Source of the DNA: Bacteroidota bacterium
GTDB lineage: Bacteria > Bacteroidota > Bacteroidia > Bacteroidales > Lentimicrobiaceae
Length of the DNA stretch: 5,192 bases
Assembly: GCA_023428585.1 (NCBI GenBank)
Contig: JAEYXG010000137.1
Coordinates: 1-5,192, forward strand
Reading direction: 5' to 3'
Shown here: positions 1 to 5,192 of the stretch, one piece after another
Position numbering within the stretch: position 1 is the first letter of the stretch
Layout of the letters: each line of letters opens with the position of its first letter
The notes under the pieces: generated by a model
The model's input: the letters and a program-made list of their open reading frames with translations, nothing else
Databases searched by the model: none
What the model was told of the DNA's origin: nothing
Made by a program: the position numbers and the translations under genes

Positions 1-1560
1 CCACTTGACAAAGAACAAAGCAGGTATCTAAAGTATGTCAACACCTCTTCTGAGCATCTTCTTGAATTAATAAACGACTTACTTGAATTTTCTAGAATCA
101 ACAGTGGAAAAATTGAACTTGAAGAAAAGCCGTTTGATCCTTCGTCTTTATTCGCCGAAGCATTTGAAACCCTTGAACAAAGAGCTAAGGATAAAAAACT
201 GGAAATAATACTTGATCAAGATCTACCATCACTCGAATTGTTGGGTGATTCACTTCGTCTAAAACAAGTAATTATCAATCTCCTTAGCAATAGTATCAAA
301 TTCACTGATAAAGGAAAAGTCATTCTGCAAACAAAAGCATCTATTTTAAATGAGGGCAAATTTGCCCATATTAAAGTGCGCGTCGCAGATACCGGAATAG
401 GTATTCCAAATGATAAACTGGAAGCAATTTTTGAGGAGTTCACACAGGTGGATCCCGGAATTACCCGTAAATATGGAGGTTCTGGCTTAGGCTTGGCTAT
501 AAGTAGTAAACTAATCAGCTTGATGCATGGCACCATCAAGGTATCAAGCAGCATGGGTAAAGGAACTATCTTTTCTATAAATTTAAAATTGCCCGTATAT
601 CATGGCGATACACAGATAGTTAACACATCCGAGAATACAGGTGAAATCAACCTTAAGGGAGCAAAGGTATTATTGGCTGAAGACGATGATACTACGGCTA
701 TTCTTATCGCCGATATTCTTAAGAACTTCAATTCTGTTGTTGTTGTCACTTCAAATGGATTGGAAGCGGTTGATAAGTACAAACAAGCCAATGGAGCGTA
801 CAATCTGATTATAACTGATGTTCAAATGCCGGGAATCAGTGGGCCTGAGTTTGTTGGACAAATCAGAGAAATATGCAGTGAAGGAAACCATCAGATGCCA
901 ATAGTAATTGGATTGACTGCACATGCCGATGTTAGTGATATTGAAAGATACAAGAAGATAGGAATGGATTATTTTATGCTTAAACCATTCAAAAAGCAGG
1001 AAATAATAAAGGTATTCGGTTCTGTCTCTGAGAAACTGAATACTGATAGGGTAAACCCAAATCATTCCTTAACCGGCCTTGATCAACTTGAACGTTCGGT
1101 ATCACCTGTAAAAAAATCTGACAATATTATTACGCCTGAAAATTTACTCGCAAATAGTATAACGGAACATGAACATTTACCGGCAAAACAAACAGCAATA
1201 GAGGGTGACGACAAGCCTAACATTTCCAATTTCAGAAAATTTACAGGTAATGATGAAGATTCTCTTAAAAGGATATTATCATCACTTAATGCCAATATTG
1301 ATTCAACGGTTGATGAAATGCGCCATGCCTTTCAAAGTAGGGACTATGCAAAACTTTCCCTGCTTTCACACAGAATACTGCCGAATATGCGACTATTGGA
1401 AGTAAAAACCACTGCCAATCATTTAAAGAAACTGGAGTTGATATGCAAGGAGGAGCAAATAGATGAAAATCTCATCGCCAGCACTCTTGATCAGAGTATA
1501 AAATGCCTTTCAGAAATAAGCTTGAAATTAAATCAATTACAATCCTCATCCCTTCAATAA
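1..1560 (+). CDS. Hybrid sensor histidine kinase with receiver and HPt domains (5' partial)
   Basis: This is the C-terminal 519 residues of a hybrid histidine kinase; frame 1 is open from base 1 to the TAA at 1558-1560, so the true start is off-window. Codons 1-45 are the second helix of HisKA; the phosphorylated His should lie just upstream. HATPase_c follows, with N-box Asn93 and Asn97, G1 box DTGIGIP (130-136), F box (144-151) and G2 box GGSGLGLA (159-166). A receiver domain (about 221-340) has acidic residues Glu227-Asp230, phospho-acceptor Asp273, Thr306 and Lys328. After a polar linker, a C-terminal HPt domain (about 405-515) has candidate His457 in the motif HRILPNM. The family transfers phosphate His-Asp-His to a separate regulator, plausibly the convergent NtrC-type protein whose gene ends one base away; that pairing is inferred. 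The input signal cannot be told because the sensor region is missing. No DNA-binding domain is present, so it is not a one-protein hybrid two-component regulator of the AraC type. Confidence 0.95.
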   Translation, partial: PLDKEQSRYLKYVNTSSEHLLELINDLLEFSRINSGKIELEEKPFDPSSLFAEAFETLEQRAKDKKLEIILDQDLPSLELLGDSLRLKQVIINLLSNSIKFTDKGKVILQTKASILNEGKFAHIKVRVADTGIGIPNDKLEAIFEEFTQVDPGITRKYGGSGLGLAISSKLISLMHGTIKVSSSMGKGTIFSINLKLPVYHGDTQIVNTSENTGEINLKGAKVLLAEDDDTTAILIADILKNFNSVVVVTSNGLEAVDKYKQANGAYNLIITDVQMPGISGPEFVGQIREICSEGNHQMPIVIGLTAHADVSDIERYKKIGMDYFMLKPFKKQEIIKVFGSVSEKLNTDRVNPNHSLTGLDQLERSVSPVKKSDNIITPENLLANSITEHEHLPAKQTAIEGDDKPNISNFRKFTGNDEDSLKRILSSLNANIDSTVDEMRHAFQSRDYAKLSLLSHRILPNMRLLEVKTTANHLKKLELICKEEQIDENLIASTLDQSIKCLSEISLKLNQLQSSSLQ

Positions 1561-1561
1561 T

Positions 1562-2962
1562 TTACTGTAAGGGAATATTGTATTGCTTCATTTTATTGTA
1601 AAGTGTCTTCCTGTCAACATTTAATATCTTGGCAGCTTTTGACTTATTGAATCTAACCTTTTCAAGGGTAGCGATTATTAATTCACGCTCTCCACGCTGG
1701 GCGGCATCTCTAAGCAAGACTGGTGGACTATGTTCAAATGCGGGTTGTAAAGTATTTTCAATCGTACTGGAAGAAGAAATCTCTGAAGGAGTATAATGTT
1801 GAGCTTCACTAATTAATTCTTCAGGTAAAGTATCCATCAAAATCGTATCACCCCTGGTAAGCAGTACCGCTCTTTTAATGATATTTCGGAGCTCTCTGAA
1901 GTTTCCTGGCCATGAATAGCTTGAAAATATCTCATAGACTGCTTTATCAATGTGCTCTACATTCCTATTTAGTTCAACATTTGACTGGCTCAGAAAATGA
2001 TTGGCAAAAAGCATGAGGTCATCAGGTCGTTGTTTGAGTGGTGCAACCTGTATGGCGAATTCATTGATTCGATGATATAGATCTTCTCTGAAGTCACCTT
2101 TAGCAACTGCCTGACGTAAATCTTCATTGGTAGCGGTAATAATCCTTACATCAATAGCAACCTCTCCCGTTGATCCTATTCTTCTTATTTTTCTCTCCTG
2201 AATAGCTCTCAGAAGCTGAATCTGAATCTCATAGCTAAGGTTACCAATCTCATCAAGGAAAATCGTACCACCATTGGCAGCTTCAAATTGCCCTGCCTTA
2301 TCAGTGAAAGCTCCGGTATAGGAGCCTTTCAAATGCCCAAACAATTCACTACCGGCCAATTCACGAGGCAATGCACCACAATCTATGGCTATAAAGGCTT
2401 TATCTGAACGTAGGCTCTCCGAATGAATCTTCCTGGCAATGAATTCCTTGCCTGTACCACTTTCACCCATAATTAGCACCGACATATCTGTTGGGGCCAC
2501 TAAACTTACATATTCATTAATCTTCTTGGCTGATGAACTAAACCCTTCAACAAAGAAATCTGATTTTTTGCCAACACGCTTACGGGCTATTGTATTTTGA
2601 TCAGTAGGACTTAGTGCCCTCTTGATAGTCGATAAGATTTCATCCGGATTCACCGGTTTTGCCACATAATCAAAAGCACCCAGTTTTATGGCCTGCACGG
2701 CCGTCCTTATGTCGGCATAACCTGTCATCAGTATTACCGGCACCTGAGGACTCTCAAGCTTCACGACCTTGAGGACTTCAATACCGTTGCTATCAGGTAA
2801 CCTAAGATCAGTAAGTACTATTTCCGGTTTAAATGATTTTATTTTCTTTACCGCGTCATTATATGAAAACGACTGTTCAACCTTATATCCTTGTTTGTTG
2901 AGGAAAGTCTCAAGCATTAGGCAAAACGTAACATCATCATCAACTACAAGGATTTTATTCAT
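1562..2962 (-). CDS. Sigma-54-dependent NtrC-family response regulator
   Basis: This complete 466-residue protein has the usual length and order of an NtrC/AtoC-type activator. The receiver domain (1-117) has Asp8-Asp10, phospho-acceptor Asp52, Thr80 and Lys102. The AAA+ domain (about 137-365) has Walker A GESGTGKE (166-173), sigma-54 contact loop GSYTGA (213-218, a variant of GAFTGA), Walker B ending Asp237-Glu238, and FREDLYHR (291-298) with putative arginine fingers Arg292 and Arg298. A Fis-type helix-turn-helix (about 425-466) ends the protein. The family binds upstream enhancers and uses ATP hydrolysis to remodel sigma-54 polymerase after phosphorylation. The ATG at 2960-2962 opens directly into the receiver motif NKILVVDDD, which supports this start; no Shine-Dalgarno is seen, as is normal for Bacteroidota. 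The hybrid kinase is convergent and is the likely phosphodonor (inference). The gene starts 80 bases after the dehydrogenase-like gene on the same strand and may be cotranscribed with it. Target genes cannot be inferred. Confidence 0.96.
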   Translation of the reverse strand: MNKILVVDDDVTFCLMLETFLNKQGYKVEQSFSYNDAVKKIKSFKPEIVLTDLRLPDSNGIEVLKVVKLESPQVPVILMTGYADIRTAVQAIKLGAFDYVAKPVNPDEILSTIKRALSPTDQNTIARKRVGKKSDFFVEGFSSSAKKINEYVSLVAPTDMSVLIMGESGTGKEFIARKIHSESLRSDKAFIAIDCGALPRELAGSELFGHLKGSYTGAFTDKAGQFEAANGGTIFLDEIGNLSYEIQIQLLRAIQERKIRRIGSTGEVAIDVRIITATNEDLRQAVAKGDFREDLYHRINEFAIQVAPLKQRPDDLMLFANHFLSQSNVELNRNVEHIDKAVYEIFSSYSWPGNFRELRNIIKRAVLLTRGDTILMDTLPEELISEAQHYTPSEISSSSTIENTLQPAFEHSPPVLLRDAAQRGERELIIATLEKVRFNKSKAAKILNVDRKTLYNKMKQYNIPLQ

Positions 2963-3042
2963 AAACGTAACTATTAAAATTTAATGTCATTAAAGCTATT
3001 CTTTGCATTACTATTTTAATTCCGAGCAATAATAATCGTAAT

Positions 3043-4029
3043 TTACTCTATATCTGAAAAATATTTCATAAACTGCACTCTTTCAAATGCCGCCGGATTA
3101 TCATTGATAGAGATGCCAAGCTTTCCAATGAAATCAGATGTTTTTTGGTAATTATTTTTAACCATCCACGATTCAATTTCATGATTGATTCTTGTTATTC
3201 TTTCAAATCCATTCTTGTAAAGGGTTGATACAATCTGTACGGCTTTTGCCCCGGCAAGCATCTGTTTAATTGCACCTGTACCGTCAAAGATTCCTGTGGA
3301 AGCGCATACATCACAATGCAATCTGTTTGAAAGCATAGCTACCCATCGAAGCGAAGTGGTTATTTCTTCAGAAGTACTGAATACATTTGAAGTTATCACC
3401 TTCATTTCATCAATATCAATATCAGGCGAATAGAATCGGTTAAACATAACGATCCCCTTAATTCCAGTCCACGACAATTCAGTAACCGTTTTAGCAAGAG
3501 ACGAGAAGTACGAACTGATCTTTATTGAAACCGGTATATTTACCGTGCCGAGTACCTGATTGAGAATATCAAAATACTGCTGTTCATTTCTAGTACTATC
3601 CATGGCCGGATCACTAGGCAGAACAAAAACGTTCAATTCTATTGCACTTGCACCGGCATCTTCTATTTTTCGGGCAAACGAGATCCATTCATCGGTTGAT
3701 ATGCAGTTTACACTCGCAATAATTGGGATTTCGCAACTTGATGACGCTTGCCTTATTAACTCCAAATAATTGTCAACATGGTGTTCCTTACTGTAATTCG
3801 CAATGTAATCATAAGCTTCCGGATATTGGAGGTTTATTTGCTCTTCATGAATATGAAGGTTCAATTCCTGACGGATTTGCTCTTCAAACAACGATTTTAG
3901 TACAATAGCACCGGCACCGAACTTCTCAAAGGTCTTCAGATTATCTAACTTGTTAGTTAAACCTGAACTGCCAACGATTACAGGGCTCTTCAGATTTAAT
4001 CCCATGTAGTTTGTTGAAATATCTGCCAT
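3043..4029 (-). CDS. Dihydroorotate dehydrogenase-like flavoprotein lacking the catalytic Cys motif
   Basis: This complete 328-residue protein resembles the TIM-barrel dihydroorotate dehydrogenase class 1 fold. Family features include the N-terminal STNYMGLNLKSPVIVGSSG segment (5-23), Lys45 in GAIVLKS (equivalent to the flavin-contacting Lys of PyrD), Asn108, Asn133, Lys170 in VSIKIS, Asn197, and a phosphate-binding region from STGIFDG (244-250) through LAGAKAVQ (258-265) to Ser268-Thr269. FMN binding is therefore likely. In true PyrD the loop after Glu-Leu-Asn reads roughly ISCPN and supplies the catalytic Cys or Ser. Here it reads ELNVFVLPSDPAM (131-143), with neither at the expected place. 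It probably is not the pyrimidine enzyme, and its substrate is unknown. It matches proteins usually annotated dihydroorotate dehydrogenase-like. The ATG at 4027-4029 fits the family N-terminus; no Shine-Dalgarno is visible. No other pyrimidine gene is in view. The upstream peptidase gene is separated by a terminator. Confidence 0.9.
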   Translation of the reverse strand: MADISTNYMGLNLKSPVIVGSSGLTNKLDNLKTFEKFGAGAIVLKSLFEEQIRQELNLHIHEEQINLQYPEAYDYIANYSKEHHVDNYLELIRQASSSCEIPIIASVNCISTDEWISFARKIEDAGASAIELNVFVLPSDPAMDSTRNEQQYFDILNQVLGTVNIPVSIKISSYFSSLAKTVTELSWTGIKGIVMFNRFYSPDIDIDEMKVITSNVFSTSEEITTSLRWVAMLSNRLHCDVCASTGIFDGTGAIKQMLAGAKAVQIVSTLYKNGFERITRINHEIESWMVKNNYQKTSDFIGKLGISINDNPAAFERVQFMKYFSDIE

Positions 4030-4061
4030 GAAGTAATGATTATGAGTTTTTATAGGACAAA

Positions 4062-4069
4062 CAAATATA
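4062..4069 (-). promoter_or_regulatory. Candidate Bacteroidota -7 promoter element (TATATTTG)
   Basis: On the minus strand the octamer TATATTTG matches the Bacteroidota sigma-ABfr -7 consensus TAnnTTTG. It lies 32 bases upstream of the ATG of the dehydrogenase-like gene and downstream of the peptidase terminator, which is where a promoter for that gene would be expected. I saw no good -33 TTTG at the usual spacing; the nearest TTTG upstream (4100-4103) is about 30 bases away, which is too far. Because the region is AT-rich, a chance match is possible. Confidence 0.45.
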
Positions 4070-4121
4070 AAGATTAAATAATTACACAGCCATAAAATTC
4101 AAAAATCAGGCAAAACGCAAC

Positions 4122-4151
4122 AAAAAAAGGCAGACAATGAGTCTGCCTTTT
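4122..4151 (-). terminator. Rho-independent terminator after the S41 peptidase gene
   Basis: A perfect 11-base-pair inverted repeat has arms at 4125-4135 (AAAAGGCAGAC on the plus strand) and 4141-4151 (GTCTGCCTTTT) around a five-base loop. Read on the minus strand, the GC-containing stem runs straight into seven consecutive T residues. The hairpin begins 18 bases after the peptidase stop codon (4170-4172). These are the hallmarks of an intrinsic terminator for the peptidase transcript. On the plus strand only four T follow the GC core, so it should act mainly in the minus direction. Confidence 0.9.
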
Positions 4152-4169
4152 CATTATCGATATTTTAGA

Positions 4170-5192
4170 TTAGTGGGCAATACTAAGCTTTTGGAAAAGA
4201 GTACCTTCTTCCATCACCTGCTTTGCATGCATCAACTCATTGTCAATCGGGCTTATGATATCGAAATAGCTGTTGGTATCAAAAAGGTTTCGTGCAATAA
4301 TTCCTTTAATGATATGCTTTATTTCTTTCCCAGATTTCTCCATTGAGTCATCTTCAGGTGTAACACCTTTGCCGGCTGCAAACGACAAGAATTGTTCAAT
4401 TATTGGCTCATCAATATTAAAGCCGCTCTTGAATGACTCAAAGCTCTTATAATCTCTGCTTATTCTATTTCTATTCTGTTCCAAATACCCAAGAACAAAA
4501 TCATTAAATACCGACTTACGCCATAGATCAGTATAAAACCTTGAACTTGAAGTAGTATCAAGAGGAATAAAGACATCGGGCATAATACCACCACCGCCAT
4601 AAACCACACGTTTTGCCGGAGTATAATACTTCAATGAATCAGGAAACTTAATACTGTCGGCCGACACGAATTCTCCATGTTTAAATCTATTTGTCAAGTC
4701 CTCATAATAGTCTTCTGAACCATCTTCATAGGGTTTTTGAATACTCCTGCCTGATGGCGTATAGTATCTTGCTGTTGTGAGTCTGATCACTGAACTGTCA
4801 GGCAGATTAAAAGGCCTTTGTACCAATCCTTTGCCGAATGATCTGCGTCCAACAACCAACCCTCTGTCCCAGTCCTGCACTGCACCAGCCACAATTTCAC
4901 TTGCCGAGGCACTTCCTTCATTAACCATCACTATAAGCTTCCCCTGTTCGAAACTGCCCTTGTTGGTGGCTCTGAAATCTATTCTGGGGCTTCTGAGGCC
5001 TTCAGTATATACTATGAGTCGTTGTGATGTCAGGAATTCATCAGAAAGATCAACGGCAATATCAAGAAAACCTCCAGAGTTGTTGCGCAGATCCAGTATA
5101 AGGTTTTTCATTCCCTGCTCCTTCAACTTGGCAATTGATTCCTTCATTTCTGTCATGGAGGTTCTGGCAAATCTGGTGAGTTTGATATAACC
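4170..5192 (-). CDS. S41-family C-terminal-processing serine peptidase (CtpA/Tsp type, 5' partial)
   Basis: The reading frame is open to base 5192, so the gene runs off the right edge; the internal ATG at 5154-5156 falls within conserved sequence (GYIKLTRFA lies before it) and is not the start. Numbered from the edge, 340 residues are present. They include DLRNNSGG (34-41), the motif GSASASE with putative nucleophile Ser96, Asp107, and the general-base Lys121 in FGKG, 25 residues after the Ser as in E. coli Tsp (Ser430, Asp441, Lys455). GGGGIMPD (199-206) precedes a long helical C-terminal extension. The catalytic set is intact. The family cleaves envelope proteins using a Ser-Lys dyad and normally has an N-terminal signal or membrane segment and a PDZ domain, here expected off-window. 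An extracytoplasmic site is thus inferred, not seen. A strong terminator follows the stop, so it ends its transcription unit. Confidence 0.95.
   Translation of the reverse strand, partial: GYIKLTRFARTSMTEMKESIAKLKEQGMKNLILDLRNNSGGFLDIAVDLSDEFLTSQRLIVYTEGLRSPRIDFRATNKGSFEQGKLIVMVNEGSASASEIVAGAVQDWDRGLVVGRRSFGKGLVQRPFNLPDSSVIRLTTARYYTPSGRSIQKPYEDGSEDYYEDLTNRFKHGEFVSADSIKFPDSLKYYTPAKRVVYGGGGIMPDVFIPLDTTSSSRFYTDLWRKSVFNDFVLGYLEQNRNRISRDYKSFESFKSGFNIDEPIIEQFLSFAAGKGVTPEDDSMEKSGKEIKHIIKGIIARNLFDTNSYFDIISPIDNELMHAKQVMEEGTLFQKLSIAH

Noticed and set aside
238..240. TTG codon as a start for the histidine kinase
   Set aside because: The frame is open upstream to base 1 and encodes recognisable HisKA sequence (for example LLELINDLLEFSRI), so 238 is internal.
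1550..1573. Short inverted repeat CCCTT/AAGGG at the convergent junction as a bidirectional terminator
   Set aside because: The stem is only 5 bp with a 14-base loop and no T-run follows on either strand.
1629..1643. TTGGCAG-type sequence resembling part of a sigma-54 promoter
   Set aside because: It lies inside the regulator coding region, and the downstream half does not match TTGCA at the required spacing.
4137..4346. Plus-strand open frame of 69 codons over the terminator and the end of the peptidase gene
   Set aside because: It begins in the terminator loop and is antisense to a well-supported coding region; its protein shows no recognisable features.
5154..5156. ATG as the start of the S41 peptidase
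   Set aside because: The frame continues to the window edge and the residues before this Met (GYIKLTRFA) are family-like; a peptidase beginning here would lack its PDZ domain and export signal.
4777..5190. Plus-strand open frame of 137 codons opposite the peptidase catalytic region
   Set aside because: It is a shadow of the conserved S41 catalytic domain on the other strand, with no ribosome binding site or recognisable domain.

Overview
The window looks like ordinary chromosomal DNA from a member of the Bacteroidota. Four things suggest this. The DNA is AT-rich. No Shine-Dalgarno-like sequence precedes either visible start codon. There is a TAnnTTTG-type -7 element upstream of one gene. The gene families are also typical of the phylum: a hybrid kinase whose HPt domain carries an H-x-x-L-P motif, a dihydroorotate dehydrogenase-like protein, and a C-terminal-processing S41 peptidase with the GGGGI-PD signature. 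Genus cannot be assigned from the sequence alone.

Layout. (1) Bases 1-1560, plus strand: the C-terminal 519 residues of a hybrid sensor histidine kinase. It holds the end of the HisKA domain, HATPase_c, a receiver domain and a C-terminal HPt domain. The sensory part and the autophosphorylated histidine lie off the left edge. (2) Bases 1562-2962, minus strand: a complete NtrC-type sigma-54-dependent response regulator (REC, AAA+, Fis-type HTH), tail-to-tail with the kinase and separated from it by one base. (3) Bases 3043-4029, minus strand: a complete dihydroorotate dehydrogenase-like flavoprotein that lacks the usual catalytic Cys/Ser motif. (4) Bases 4170-5192, minus strand: the C-terminal 340 residues of an S41 (CtpA/Tsp-type) serine peptidase. 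Its N-terminus, expected to hold the signal sequence and PDZ domain, lies off the right edge.

How the parts fit. Kinase and regulator have every site needed for a four-step phosphorelay (His off-window, then Asp codon 273, then His codon 457, then Asp52 of the regulator) ending in sigma-54-dependent transcription. That they form a cognate pair is inferred from adjacency. A strong intrinsic terminator (about 4122-4151) follows the peptidase gene, and a candidate -7 element (4062-4069) precedes the dehydrogenase-like gene. The dehydrogenase-like and regulator genes may therefore share a transcript separate from the peptidase. No promoter or terminator was recognised in the 80 bases between them.

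No mobile element, CRISPR array, tRNA, rRNA or clearly novel system is visible. The points most worth a second look are the missing catalytic residue in the dehydrogenase-like protein, the modified HPt and GAFTGA motifs, and the one-base convergent junction with no visible terminator.
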